From NCBI RefSeq assembly GCF_047345415.1, contig NZ_JBLFEP010000003.1:124001-188000 (forward strand): a stretch of 64,000 nucleotides of DNA, in the 5' to 3' direction. The notes under the pieces were generated by a model. The model did no database searches. It saw only the letters and a program-made list of their open reading frames with translations, and was not told the origin of the DNA. The DNA is from Maribacter_C sp947494565. GTDB taxonomy: Bacteria > Bacteroidota > Bacteroidia > Flavobacteriales > Flavobacteriaceae. Positions 1-8,803 of this stretch are shown here, one piece after another (within the stretch, counting starts at the first letter, position 1; every line of letters starts with the position of its first letter). Made by a program: the position numbers and the translations under genes.

Positions 1-663
1 ATGTCTTCTGCCGGTTTCCGGATAGAGTTGAACTAGGTTGAGCTGCCCGAACCTTTTTGAGGGTACAGATTGGAGCAATGTGTATCGCGAAAGCGACACT
101 TTTCCCTCGATATCGGATTTAATTTCACCCGAATCTTTCATTTTACCAATGGTAACCGCATAATAGGTTTTCGTCACGACCCTATTTTGAAATAGGGCAT
201 TCAGCTTACGGATACTGCTGTTGGTTTTTCCAATGAGCAATACGCCCGTTGTTGCATAATCTAAGCGATGAACAGGTTGAGGTTTGATAGCATCGTCTAC
301 TTCACTGGCCTGAATACATTGCGGAAGCGCATTGGCAATTGTTTTGAAGTGGTTGCCACTGACCCGAATGCCCGGAGGCTTTCGTATGACGGCCAAATAA
401 GCATCTTCAAATAGGATGTGACATGAATAGTGGAATTTTTTTCCTGACGTTTTTTTATCAGGTAGGGTCAAAGTGATTTCCTCTCCCCCTGAGATAAAGG
501 TAGCGGTGGTAGCGGTCACGTTATCAACTGTAATATACGCTTTCTTCAAGGCCTTTTTTAGCGCCGATTTGGTCATGATCGCTTTAAAGACCCCTACACC
601 ATATTCTTGAAGTCGAACAGGCACTCTTTGATTTGGGACCCGATGTGTCTCAGCATGGCTCAT
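1..663 (-). CDS. RluA-family pseudouridine synthase (C-terminus beyond window)
   Basis: The reading frame runs from an ATG at 663 leftwards off the window edge, giving 221 residues without a stop. It contains the RluA catalytic motif HRLDYATTGVLLIGK (around residues 130-145), whose Asp is the conserved nucleophile of rRNA/tRNA uridine-to-pseudouridine enzymes, and it ends at GRRH, the start of the family's GR(T)HQ(I/L)R motif. The N-terminal ~60 residues look like a short S4-like lead, so an RluA/RluC-type enzyme is likely, but the exact uridine target cannot be told. It lies downstream of the superoxide dismutase gene, separated from it by a hairpin terminator. Confidence 0.85.
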   Translation of the reverse strand, partial: MSHAETHRVPNQRVPVRLQEYGVGVFKAIMTKSALKKALKKAYITVDNVTATTATFISGGEEITLTLPDKKTSGKKFHYSCHILFEDAYLAVIRKPPGIRVSGNHFKTIANALPQCIQASEVDDAIKPQPVHRLDYATTGVLLIGKTNSSIRKLNALFQNRVVTKTYYAVTIGKMKDSGEIKSDIEGKVSLSRYTLLQSVPSKRFGQLNLVQLYPETGRRH

Positions 664-744
664 AGTAGTAGTGCTCTCATTTTCGGTACTTCACGATTGC
701 TAGCTGCTCGGGTTCCCTTAGTGTACTGAAGTAAATGATATTCC

Positions 745-776
745 ATAAAAAATTGCCCTTTAAGGGCAATTTTTAT
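745..776 (-). terminator. Bidirectional-looking hairpin terminator after sod
   Basis: A palindrome with an AAAATTGCCC / GGGCAATTTT stem is followed by T-rich sequence on both strands. It lies 20 bases past the stop of the minus-strand superoxide dismutase gene and fits an intrinsic terminator for it. Confidence 0.7.
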
Positions 777-794
777 CGATTCTTATACTTAAAT

Positions 795-1382
795 CTATTG
801 AATGATTCCCGTACAGCTTACTCGTGCTCCGGCAGCGCCACTTGGTTGCGAAGTGAAGTCATCGACACCTTGATGTACAATGACACCTTTGCCCACAATA
901 TTCTTAGTAGCATCGTCACATCCAATACACCACTCACTGGTAGCAAACTCGACCGTAGCATTGCCTTCGGCATCTGCGGGGAAGTTACCAATATCGCCTT
1001 TGTGATAGCCTTCTTCGGCACCCCATTTACCATGAGGGGTATTTGTAGGGTTCCAATGTCCACCAGTGGATTTTCCATCCGCAGAGGAGCAATCGGCCTT
1101 ATCATGAATATGAATCGCATGTTCTCCCGGAGTTAATCCAGTAAGAACTGCCATCATTTTGACCGTTCCGTTTTCTTCGGTAAAAGTGACATCGCCGGTA
1201 ACCTCACTGTCACTTTTTGGTTCCATTTTGAACTTGATTTCCTTTGCCATAATCTCTTCCTCGATTTCTTCAGCAGCTTCTTCCACGGTGTCCACCGCTT
1301 TTTCGGCTTCCTTTTTTGCCTCCTTACAATTATAGGAAGCGAAGACCAATAGGCCTAGTGCGGCTATTTGTAGTGTTTTCAT
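795..1382 (-). CDS. sodC: Cu/Zn superoxide dismutase, exported lipoprotein
   Basis: The protein converts superoxide to peroxide and oxygen outside the cytoplasm. Starting at the ATG at 1382 gives 195 residues and a lipoprotein signal (MKTLQIAALGLLVFASYNC, Cys19); a longer frame to 1427 would bury this signal. A Glu/Ala/Lys-rich stretch (residues 20-46) forms a helical linker before the beta-barrel. All metal ligands are visible: H91 and H93 (HIH), bridging H109 (GGHWNP), H117, H127 and D130 (YHKGD), and H170 (HQGVDD). C98 and C190 fit the conserved disulfide. It is a single gene with its own weak promoter and a downstream hairpin. Confidence 0.92.
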   Translation of the reverse strand: MKTLQIAALGLLVFASYNCKEAKKEAEKAVDTVEEAAEEIEEEIMAKEIKFKMEPKSDSEVTGDVTFTEENGTVKMMAVLTGLTPGEHAIHIHDKADCSSADGKSTGGHWNPTNTPHGKWGAEEGYHKGDIGNFPADAEGNATVEFATSEWCIGCDDATKNIVGKGVIVHQGVDDFTSQPSGAAGARVSCTGIIQ

Positions 1383-1414
1383 TTTTCGGTTTTTTAGTGA
1401 ATTTTTTTCGATGT

Positions 1415-1446
1415 TGAAGTTACACAATAATTGAGGTCATGTCAAA
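1415..1446 (-). promoter_or_regulatory. Weak Bacteroidota-type promoter for sodC
   Basis: On the minus strand TTTG is followed after 20 bases by TAACTTCA, a partial match to TAnnTTTG. The inferred transcription start would leave a leader of about 30 bases before the ATG at 1382. Confidence 0.35.
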
Positions 1447-1451
1447 CACAA

Positions 1452-1982
1452 TCAAAATGATTTTAACAAATCGGGATTGTAACGTATTCCTCGTTTCAAA
1501 TTCTCACAGATTAAGATAGATTTATCAATTCGAGTCTGCGAATTTTTGTATCTGGCCACGGCATAAATAATACCTCTCTTTTTTCCATCGGTAAAGGAAT
1601 CGAAAATTTGATAGGCTTCATAGTCGCTGGTCAGAACAGCATCTAGTTCTTCAGGCATTTCCACACCGTATTTCGAATCGTCTTCAAAGAATTGTAATTG
1701 AAAATAGTCGTTGGGGAATAGCCCCAATTCTTTTTGGTAACGCTTGCCGAACATCATGTAATAGCTTCCGTTTCGCTTCTGAATCGCGGCATGAAAATGC
1801 AACACTTTCCCCTCAAACGAAGCCTTTGCCTTTACCCGCTTGATGTTCTTTTCGAGAAAAGGTTGAATGATGGCTACAGGTAGTAGCAGGGAATAATAGC
1901 TTCCCGTAACGGTAATCTCGAAAGGTTCGGTTTTTAACTTGGACAAATCGTAAAATTTAATAAGTCGTTGTTCAGCGGTCAC
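1452..1982 (-). CDS. DUF1905 / YdeI-OmpD-associated-like protein
   Basis: A 176-residue soluble protein without signal peptide. The first ~110 residues (GSYYSLLLP ... KRYQKELGL) resemble a DUF1905 beta-barrel, and the C-terminal part, from PEELDAVL to the end with a TRIDKSI segment, resembles the helical YdeI/OmpD-associated ('bacteriocin-protection') domain. The biochemical role of these families is not established. The start is a GTG at 1982 with no ATG alternative before residue 75, so the N-terminus is uncertain. The gene follows a degenerate repeat tract (2005-2103). A second YdeI-like protein is encoded at 15950-16528; the two are not close copies. Confidence 0.6.
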   Translation of the reverse strand: MTAEQRLIKFYDLSKLKTEPFEITVTGSYYSLLLPVAIIQPFLEKNIKRVKAKASFEGKVLHFHAAIQKRNGSYYMMFGKRYQKELGLFPNDYFQLQFFEDDSKYGVEMPEELDAVLTSDYEAYQIFDSFTDGKKRGIIYAVARYKNSQTRIDKSILICENLKRGIRYNPDLLKSF

Positions 1983-2004
1983 AGTTAAGAGATCATTGTT
2001 TATT

Positions 2005-2103
2005 GCAAACCGTTCCCTGCTAACTGATCATTGGTCATTGATTATTATTCACTGTTCACTGTTCATTGCTCATTGCCAACTGTTCACTGTTTACTGTTCA
2101 TTG
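2005..2103. repeat. Degenerate tandem repeat tract of TTCACTGTTCA/TTCATTG units
   Basis: The intergenic region consists largely of imperfect repeats of a 7-14 base unit (ACTGTTCACTGTT, TTCATTGCTCATTG, TTTACTGTTCATTG). It starts as scattered units near 2025 and is densest at 2050-2103, ending against the stop codon of the hydrolase-OsmC gene. It has no coding frame, no spacer pattern and no stable hairpin. Similar AACAGTGAACA-type tracts occur between genes in other flavobacteria (from memory). Confidence 0.7.
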
Positions 2104-3318
2104 TTAACGTATGAGTTTGGTGATGACCTGTGTTTCGCTATGTAATGTTCTATGAACAGGGCATTTATCGGCAATCTCTAAAATACGGGCAATTTGTTTT
2201 TCGTCTAGATTTCCGGTCAGTTTGATTTCCCGATGGAAGGTATCGATTTTCGCTTTATCCGATTCGCAGTCCTCACAATCCTCAGCATGTGATTTTCCGT
2301 ATGACGTGTGCACTTCAATGGTTTCCAAGGGCCATTTCTTTCGCCGCATATACATCTGCACGGTCATTGCCGTACAAGCCGACAAACCTGCCGAAACCAA
2401 TTCGTAGGGTGAAGGTCCAAAATCGTTTCCTCCAAAGGAAGTCGGTTCATCTGCGACCATATAGTGATTGCCCACCTTCATGGTTGTAGTGAAGCCATCT
2501 TCGGCATCTAAACTTGCCACTACCTGATGTTGTGATTTCAATGATGATCCCTCAGGAACTTCAACATAACGTTGCGCCCATCCGGCGATAACCCGACCGA
2601 CATAGACCGAGTCACTTTTGTTCATTAGCAAATGATCCGCACCATCAATGGAAACGAAACTTTTCGGATGACGTGCGGCCACATAGATTTCCTCGGCATT
2701 TTTAATGCCCACAGTGTCATCTTGTGGAGAATGCATGATCAACAAGGCCTTTCGCAAACCTTGAGCGGTTTCCGGAAGGGATTTCGATTCTAAATCGGTC
2801 AAGAATTGCTTTTTGATGGTAAAGTCCCGACCGCTCAAATTCACTACGGCCTTACCAGATGCTTCAATTTCATCCAATCGACTTTTGAACAGATGCTGTA
2901 CATGTTTCGGATTTGATGGGGCTCCGATAGTTGCTACGGCCTTTACCGAAGCGATCTTGGACGCCGCAAAGATAACCGCGGCACCTCCTAAAGAATGCCC
3001 AACAAGAAGGGTGGGGGAGCTGTAATTTGTTTCTAGGTAGTCTGAGGCGGCAATTAGATCCTCTACATTACCGGAGAAATTGGTATCCTCAAAATCGCCA
3101 TCGCTTTCACCCAATCCTGTAAAATCAAAACGCAGTACCCCAAAACCTTTTGAAGTAAGGGCTTGACTTATATTCCGTACCGCTGAGAGATTTTTGTTAC
3201 ACGTAAAACAATGCGCGAAAATGGCAAAGTTATGCGGATGTTGATCTGCGGGTAGTTCTAATCTGCCGACAAGAGTTTGCCCTTCTTTATTTTGAAACGT
3301 GATTTTTTGGAGACTCAT
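2104..3318 (-). CDS. Bifunctional alpha/beta hydrolase - OsmC family protein
   Basis: A 404-residue cytoplasmic fusion. Residues 1-250 form an alpha/beta hydrolase with nucleophile elbow GHSLGG (Ser109), an acid in SPQDDTV (near 199) and a His in GADHLL (near 229). Residues ~270-404 form an OsmC/Ohr-type domain with its two redox cysteines in SAGLSACTAMT and KCPVHRT, the arrangement used to reduce organic hydroperoxides. Such fusions are known in Bacteroidota and Proteobacteria; the hydrolase substrate is unknown. The start overlaps the stop of the upstream DUF2490 gene by four bases (ATGA), so the two are probably co-transcribed. Confidence 0.85.
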   Translation of the reverse strand: MSLQKITFQNKEGQTLVGRLELPADQHPHNFAIFAHCFTCNKNLSAVRNISQALTSKGFGVLRFDFTGLGESDGDFEDTNFSGNVEDLIAASDYLETNYSSPTLLVGHSLGGAAVIFAASKIASVKAVATIGAPSNPKHVQHLFKSRLDEIEASGKAVVNLSGRDFTIKKQFLTDLESKSLPETAQGLRKALLIMHSPQDDTVGIKNAEEIYVAARHPKSFVSIDGADHLLMNKSDSVYVGRVIAGWAQRYVEVPEGSSLKSQHQVVASLDAEDGFTTTMKVGNHYMVADEPTSFGGNDFGPSPYELVSAGLSACTAMTVQMYMRRKKWPLETIEVHTSYGKSHAEDCEDCESDKAKIDTFHREIKLTGNLDEKQIARILEIADKCPVHRTLHSETQVITKLIR

Positions 3319-4028
3319 GGTGCGTTCTTTTTAGATTTACGTCTTAAGTCGGGATTGTAAAAGACACCTATCTGCAAGCGATCGAAATTTGCCGTGGGAA
3401 AATGATTTTTTAGGTACCCCACTTGAACACTAGTATTCTTAAAGACATGGGCACCTAGTGCTCCATACAAACGATTTTGACCATACACGTTATCCTGCAA
3501 ATTCAGAAATATCTCGTCATAGAAATTCAGGAAAAATATCTTGTTCAAAGGTACGGTAACCTGTAAGCGATACCGTGCCCGATGCTGGGTACTTTTCTCG
3601 TAAAAGGGTGAATTGCGGTTCTCCACTTCAATGAATCGTTGTTCCAGTCGATAGCGATGTTCGAAAAGAACTCGACCTACGGTGTTCTTCAAAATAAGCT
3701 GTTGAAAAATACGATGCTCTGAGATGTTATTGATCAGGTTCTCATTTCCCTCAAAGGTCGGGTCGGTGTCGATAAAGGCATATCCTCCCGTAACCATGGC
3801 ATTCCGATTGATATGATAGTTCAACCCCGTTCGAAGTAGCAATTGATTGAAATTCTTACCGTTTTCATAATAACGCAGTTGCGCTTCGGTGTGTATGCTC
3901 AGCTTTTCGGAAATCGTATTGGTGCCGAAATACATATGCCAAGAACCCCATTTATCATCACCGATTTCTTGAGCAAAACTTGTAATTGAATGGAGTAGCG
4001 CTAAAAGAGCGAGCGTTTTTTTCATCAA
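3315..4028 (-). CDS. DUF2490 family outer-membrane-type protein
   Basis: A 237-residue protein with a cleavable signal peptide (MMKKTLALLALLHSITSFAQ). The rest is rich in alternating aromatic/hydrophobic beta strands (LRYYENGKNFNQLLLRTGLNY, EHRYRLEQRF, YDEIFLN), typical of DUF2490 proteins, which are predicted outer-membrane barrels of unknown function. It has a four-base overlap with the following hydrolase-OsmC gene. Nothing in the sequence shows a ligand. Confidence 0.75.
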   Translation of the reverse strand: MMKKTLALLALLHSITSFAQEIGDDKWGSWHMYFGTNTISEKLSIHTEAQLRYYENGKNFNQLLLRTGLNYHINRNAMVTGGYAFIDTDPTFEGNENLINNISEHRIFQQLILKNTVGRVLFEHRYRLEQRFIEVENRNSPFYEKSTQHRARYRLQVTVPLNKIFFLNFYDEIFLNLQDNVYGQNRLYGALGAHVFKNTSVQVGYLKNHFPTANFDRLQIGVFYNPDLRRKSKKNAP

Positions 4029-4215
4029 AAGAGCGTCTTCTTAAATTAAAATTTGTTTTCCTTTATAAAATAGCGCGATAATCAAGGATGTATACCGCAC
4101 GTATCGATTCGTTTCATTGAATTTCCTTCGAATGTCTCTTAATCCTGCCTTTGTCGCCAGACAGACCTGCCACTAGCTTGTTTACTGAGGTTTTACAACA
4201 CACAGTGCTTCCTCT

Positions 4216-7200
4216 CTAGTCTAAGCTGAAACGTTCGGTTTCTTTGAAGGGTGATAATTCTAAGGCTTCGATTGATTCACGATACGCGTTCCAACGGTCC
4301 GCGAAAAATGTATTGGTCTTTTCAAGGGCTTTTTTCAAATCCATTTCAGCATACTCCATTAGTTTTTTTTCGGTTTCGGTCAGACCGGATTGACGCGTCC
4401 CTGCATAATAGCCTGCATTTCCAAGGCGCTGCATTACCGTGATTTCCGGGTTTCTGGTAATACCTTGACGTTTGTCATCCTTGCCAATGTATAACGCGAT
4501 GACCGAATCGATGGCTTTGACCATATTCCCCGAGGCTTTGATTTGATCTCTGTATTTTTTCTTATCCAGATCTTTCATCTGCTTTGAATATTCATTCACG
4601 GTGTTTTTGCTCTCTACAAGTTGCTTCACCGCATCGGCGGCGATTTGCGTCATTTTCGCTACTTTGCCCGAAGCCTCGTACACTTCATTGATTGAATTCA
4701 AGTCTACTTCCAGTCGGGGGTCCGACGCTACGGTAATGGCAGTCTCGTCAGTCAAATCGCCAAAAGACATTCGCACCGTATAGGTGCCAGGTCTGACATC
4801 GCGACCACCGCGCTCATCTTTGCTTTTGCTGATTTTTCGAGAGGGCCGGTCAGGTCCCTTCTCATCCATTTCCCAATAAATTCTATGGAAACCTGGTTTT
4901 TCCGGAGTCTTGAATTTCAAGGTGCGAATGACCTGATTACCCTTTAAAAACTCAAATTGAACGGAGTCTTTCTTTTGTACTCCGGTCAATTCTTTTTCGG
5001 TTGCCGAAGTGGCATCATCTTTTTCTCCATCCTCTTTATTTTCTGGAGCGTCTTTCTTTTTCTTCCCTTCTTTGAGGTAGTACGTAATCATCGCACCCTC
5101 TTTCCTATTCTCGGCGTTGTAAAGGGCGTCCGCACCAAAACGACTTCCGGTGGGCTGCTGATAGGCAGCTTGATACCCCACGGGAGGTGCGAATAACTTG
5201 GCATCTTTATTCAAGATGCCTCTATCGGAAGCTATGGCCCGTAACGGACGAATGTCATCTAAAACCCAGACGGCACGACCAAAAGTACCAATGACCAAAT
5301 CGTGTTCTCTTGGTTGTATGACAAGGTCCTTTGTGGATACTGTCGGAAATCCTTCGGTCCATTTTTGCCATTTTGTACCGGCGTCAAAAGAGATGTAGAG
5401 TCCGTCATCCGTTCCTAAAAACAACAAGTTCGGATTTTCAATATCCTCAACAATAGAGAGGGTATAACTTTGCACGTCGGAACCGTCAACGATACGTTCC
5501 CATGTTTTACCATAATTCTTGGTGCGATAGGCGTAGGGGGTATAGTTAAACCGTCGATAGTCATTGGCGATCAATAAGGCTTCCCCTTTGTTTTTGTTCG
5601 AGGCTTTAATTTGTGGAATCCAGCTACCACTGGGCAGTCCTTTGATGTTAGTTGTGACGTCTACCCAACTCTGTCCGCCATTTTGTGTATAATGCACTCG
5701 ACCGTCATCAGAGCCTGCCCAAAGCATATCCTTTTCCAATGGCGAAGGTTCAATGACCAATAAGGTGGTGTGATTTTCGGCCCCTGTGGCATCCATCGAT
5801 AGTCCGCCACTCTCCGATTGCTTTTGCTTTTCCGGGTCGTTTGTAGTCAAGTCAGGAGAAATGATTTTCCAGGTCAATCCTTTGTCGGTGCTCTTGTGTA
5901 CATATTGACTGCCAAAATAGACGGTGTTATTGTCAAAAGGATCTTGACCGATAGCAGCATTCCAATTAAAGCGCAACTTTGTTTCTGCATCTGGCGGAGT
6001 GGGGCGAACAATGTAATTGTTGCCGGTTACGTGATCGTATCGTTGTACAAAACCTTGTTGGCTCATGGTATACCCATATCGCGAATCATCGGGGTCGGGT
6101 ACGACATCGAAGCCATCACCAAAACTGATTTCTTGCCAGTAACTGTTTCGAATGCCTTGGTCTTTCCACACATAGGCAGGGCCGCGCCATGAACCGTTAT
6201 CTTGTAGACCACCATATACATTGTACGGAAACTCATTGTCCACATTGATATGATAGAACTGCGCAACGGGAATATTGCCCACAAAGCGCCATGATTTACC
6301 ACCGTCTTTCGTAATATTCATACCCCCATCATTACCGTCCATCATAAACTGACCGTTCTTAGGGTGTATCCACCAGGCGTGGTGGTCGGGGTGCACCCCG
6401 TTATCTACTTGATAGGCGGGCATAAGTTGCGTGAAATTCTTGCCTCCGTCTTCCGAGACATTCACATAGGTAAATACCGAGTATACGCGGTTCTCATTTT
6501 GTGGGTCTACATAGATTTCAGAGTAATAGAAAGGTCGATTGCCGATATCGGCCTTGTCGTTGATTTTTTTCCATTTGAATCCGCCGTCCTCAGATTTGTA
6601 CAGTGCATTCTTTTTGGCTTCTACAAGCGCGTATACGATATTCGGTTTTCCTGGGGCTATGGCGATTCCGATACGCCCTAGGTCTCCTTTAGGCAGGCCA
6701 TCCTCTTCCGATAAACGTTTCCAGTTTTTACCGCCGTCATGGGTCATGTACAATCCACTTCCTTTTCCTCCGGACTTAAAAAACCAAGGGTCACGTTTGT
6801 GTTCCCACATCGCCGCAATCAATTTATTTGGATTGGTCGGGTCCATTACCAAATCGGCTACGCCAGTTTTATTATTTACAAATAGCACTTTTTCCCAGGT
6901 CTCACCGCCATCCGTCGTTTTAAAAACACCCCGTTCTGGATGTTCGCCCCACGGAGATCCAATAGCGCCAACATACACGGTATTGGGGTCCGAAGGGTCG
7001 ATTTTTATACGATGGATGTGTCGTGTCTTTTCAAGACCCATCGACTTCCAACTTTTACCCCCGTCCAAGGATTTATACACCCCGTAACCACCATTTAAGC
7101 TGTTTCGTGGGTTCCCTTCACCAGTGCCTACCCAGAGTATCGAAGGGTTGGATTGCTGTATCGCCAGAGCCCCTATGGATGCCGTCAGTTCCTTATCGAA

Positions 7201-7437
7201 CATCGGTTCCCATTTAATACCTCCTGAAGTCGATTTCCAGAGTCCCCCGGAAGCCGTGCCCACATACATGACATCAGGATTATCATGAACGGCATCAATA
7301 GCGGTAACGCGACCACTCATTCCCCCAGGCCCAATGTTTCTAGGCTTGAGGTCTTGAAGCAATTTCATGTCAAAGTCTTGTGCACATAGGGGGAGCGTCG
7401 CGATGAACATCGCAAAAACGAGTAGTTTTTTAGTCAT
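4216..7437 (-). CDS. Large secreted Asp-box (BNR / VPS10-sortilin-like) protein
   Basis: From the ATG at 7437 the protein is 1073 residues with a signal peptide (MTKKLLVFAMFIATLPLCAQ); the longer frame to 7473 adds an unlikely N-terminus. The first ~750 residues are beta-propeller repeats with at least ten Asp-box motifs of the S/T-x-D-x-G-x-x-W kind (KSLDGGKSW, KTTDGGETW, MTHDGGKNW, KSEDGGFKW, ITKDGGKSW, KSTDKGLTW and others). A Lys/Glu-rich linker (KEGKKKKDAPENKEDGEK) leads into a C-terminal part with a beta domain (PGTYTVRMSFGD) and a helical tail. Such proteins are often annotated as glycosyl hydrolases, but no sialidase catalytic set was recognised; a role in extracellular protein or glycan binding is inference. 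It is a single gene with its own upstream region. Confidence 0.8.
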   Translation of the reverse strand: MTKKLLVFAMFIATLPLCAQDFDMKLLQDLKPRNIGPGGMSGRVTAIDAVHDNPDVMYVGTASGGLWKSTSGGIKWEPMFDKELTASIGALAIQQSNPSILWVGTGEGNPRNSLNGGYGVYKSLDGGKSWKSMGLEKTRHIHRIKIDPSDPNTVYVGAIGSPWGEHPERGVFKTTDGGETWEKVLFVNNKTGVADLVMDPTNPNKLIAAMWEHKRDPWFFKSGGKGSGLYMTHDGGKNWKRLSEEDGLPKGDLGRIGIAIAPGKPNIVYALVEAKKNALYKSEDGGFKWKKINDKADIGNRPFYYSEIYVDPQNENRVYSVFTYVNVSEDGGKNFTQLMPAYQVDNGVHPDHHAWWIHPKNGQFMMDGNDGGMNITKDGGKSWRFVGNIPVAQFYHINVDNEFPYNVYGGLQDNGSWRGPAYVWKDQGIRNSYWQEISFGDGFDVVPDPDDSRYGYTMSQQGFVQRYDHVTGNNYIVRPTPPDAETKLRFNWNAAIGQDPFDNNTVYFGSQYVHKSTDKGLTWKIISPDLTTNDPEKQKQSESGGLSMDATGAENHTTLLVIEPSPLEKDMLWAGSDDGRVHYTQNGGQSWVDVTTNIKGLPSGSWIPQIKASNKNKGEALLIANDYRRFNYTPYAYRTKNYGKTWERIVDGSDVQSYTLSIVEDIENPNLLFLGTDDGLYISFDAGTKWQKWTEGFPTVSTKDLVIQPREHDLVIGTFGRAVWVLDDIRPLRAIASDRGILNKDAKLFAPPVGYQAAYQQPTGSRFGADALYNAENRKEGAMITYYLKEGKKKKDAPENKEDGEKDDATSATEKELTGVQKKDSVQFEFLKGNQVIRTLKFKTPEKPGFHRIYWEMDEKGPDRPSRKISKSKDERGGRDVRPGTYTVRMSFGDLTDETAITVASDPRLEVDLNSINEVYEASGKVAKMTQIAADAVKQLVESKNTVNEYSKQMKDLDKKKYRDQIKASGNMVKAIDSVIALYIGKDDKRQGITRNPEITVMQRLGNAGYYAGTRQSGLTETEKKLMEYAEMDLKKALEKTNTFFADRWNAYRESIEALELSPFKETERFSLD

Positions 7438-7491
7438 TTTGATTGAATTAATTAGTCGAGTTAAATATACCAAAAACTTTAGGGAGAATTC

Positions 7492-7509
7492 TTAAGAGGG
7501 TGTTAAGAG
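7492..7509. promoter_or_regulatory. Direct repeat TTAAGAG x2, 11-bp spacing (candidate OmpR-type site)
   Basis: TTAAGAG occurs at 7492-7498 and again at 7503-7509, exactly one helical turn apart, in the divergent region between the Asp-box gene and the membrane protein gene. OmpR/PhoB-family regulators bind direct repeats with this spacing. A related arrangement precedes the histidine kinase gene at 34.4 kb. Confidence 0.4.
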
Positions 7510-7609
7510 CTAGTATCGATTCACTATCTTTAAGACGCAAGCACGTTGCGCAATCTCTGGGCAACGAAAGTCCAACCTAAATCGTCTTTAAATATAGACA
7601 CCAATAGCT

Positions 7610-8146
7610 ATGGACAAACTTACCTTAAAATCAAGAATCAGCATTACTGTAGTGGTCACCCTTTTGGTATGGGGTCATATCATATGGGACTATTTCCATG
7701 GGGGTATTCCTGTTCATTATGTTTTACATGATGATGCCCTTCCGGGAATTCCCAATTGGGTAGGTGGTTTGGTTTTGCCATTTTTTACTTGGTTCCTATT
7801 ATACAGAATTCATCGACGTATGAGCGGTTTTGAGATGCTTCCAGCCTCTGAAAGCCTGAACGCCATACTCAAGCGTTTTTTGTTATCCCTTTCCATAGCG
7901 CTATCGATTTCTGTGTTCTTTAGTCTTCAGATCGATATCATCGATTACATTATGTTGGGCATCATCGTTTTAGCGTTATTTTATCCGTTGTACAAATCTG
8001 AATACCTCTTGGGCTGGGTGCTCGGTTCTTCATTTACCTTTGGTGCTATCATTCCCATTGTTTTTGGGAGTATATTGGCACTGATGCTTTTTATCGTTTA
8101 CAAGCTATCTACATTCGTAGTGGGCTTCGTAAAGACAAAAAGATAA
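7610..8146 (+). CDS. Hypothetical inner membrane protein
   Basis: A 178-residue protein with about five hydrophobic helices: near residues 10-28, 48-62, 85-105, 110-130 and 138-170. The first loop carries WDYFHGGIPVHYVLHDD and a PGIPNWVGG turn. I do not recognise a family. It is transcribed divergently from the Asp-box gene and convergently with the methyltransferase gene, so it is a single-gene unit. The ATG at 7610 has no obvious Shine-Dalgarno site, as usual here. Confidence 0.7.
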   Translation: MDKLTLKSRISITVVVTLLVWGHIIWDYFHGGIPVHYVLHDDALPGIPNWVGGLVLPFFTWFLLYRIHRRMSGFEMLPASESLNAILKRFLLSLSIALSISVFFSLQIDIIDYIMLGIIVLALFYPLYKSEYLLGWVLGSSFTFGAIIPIVFGSILALMLFIVYKLSTFVVGFVKTKR

Positions 8147-8159
8147 GTTTCTTCCCTGT

Positions 8160-8180
8160 AAGCAAAATAGTGCTTTTTTC
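8160..8180 (+). terminator. Possible short hairpin terminator
   Basis: A five-base stem (AAGCA / TGCTT) followed by TTTT lies just past the stop of the membrane protein gene. A second inverted repeat, GGGGTT / AACCCC (8182-8206), overlaps the end of the convergent methyltransferase gene. Either could end transcription; both are weak. Confidence 0.35.
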
Positions 8181-8185
8181 GGGGG

Positions 8186-8803
8186 TTATTTTTTCTCAAA
8201 AACCCCAAATAATTCACTGCCCATTCTTGGCGGAATTGAATTGTAGCAAGGCTCAAAAGTAATAGGTTTGAAGTAGGGGGTTAAATAGCTTAAATAAAGC
8301 TTTTTATCACCACCGAAAGGACGTTTTTCCATATCCTCCGTGAGGGGGATATCAAACCATACCCCGACCAATTTTCCATGAGATTTCAATACGTCCGCCA
8401 TTTGTTTTGCATACGCAGTTCGATTTTCTAATGTTGGGACAAATGAGCAGAAAAAGGTCTGCTCAAAGATGAGATCATAGCGGGTATTGTGCTGAAAAAA
8501 ATCTTCTAAAAGCAACTGCTGTTTCGGAAAGTCGGGGTTTCTTTTCGCGAATTGTTCCAACGGAACTTGCGAAATGTCCATGATGAATACGTTGCGAAAT
8601 CCCTTTTTCCAAAGATATTCGGCTTCATAGGCATTTCCAGCGCCGGGGATAAGAATAGAGATCGTCTTATCTTCAAGTTGGTCAATATAGGTCTTGAGTG
8701 GTATGGAGGGGTATCCGATATCCCATCCCGTTCTAGCTTCCTGATAACGTTGGGTCCAGTATGCTTCTTCTTTCAATTCATTCGGTTTTGTAGGTTCGAC
8801 CAT
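8186..8803 (-). CDS. TPMT-like SAM-dependent methyltransferase
   Basis: A 205-residue class I methyltransferase of the thiopurine S-methyltransferase-like group. The SAM-binding glycine-rich loop is ILIPGAGNAYEAEYL (residues ~51-65), the acidic residue after strand 2 is in VFIMDIS, and DLIFEQTFFCSF matches the family's post-III region. A physiological substrate (thiol, selenium or halide in relatives) cannot be told. The start overlaps the 3' end of the upstream amidohydrolase gene by 26 bases, so it is the last gene of that operon. Confidence 0.8.
   Translation of the reverse strand: MVEPTKPNELKEEAYWTQRYQEARTGWDIGYPSIPLKTYIDQLEDKTISILIPGAGNAYEAEYLWKKGFRNVFIMDISQVPLEQFAKRNPDFPKQQLLLEDFFQHNTRYDLIFEQTFFCSFVPTLENRTAYAKQMADVLKSHGKLVGVWFDIPLTEDMEKRPFGGDKKLYLSYLTPYFKPITFEPCYNSIPPRMGSELFGVFEKK

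Noticed and set aside
735..1136. 133-residue plus-strand open frame opposite sodC
   Set aside because: It lies over a well-supported minus-strand gene and its terminator, and shows no domain or signal.
2005..2103. CRISPR-like array
   Set aside because: Units are degenerate, 7-14 bases, with no regular spacers and no cas genes nearby.
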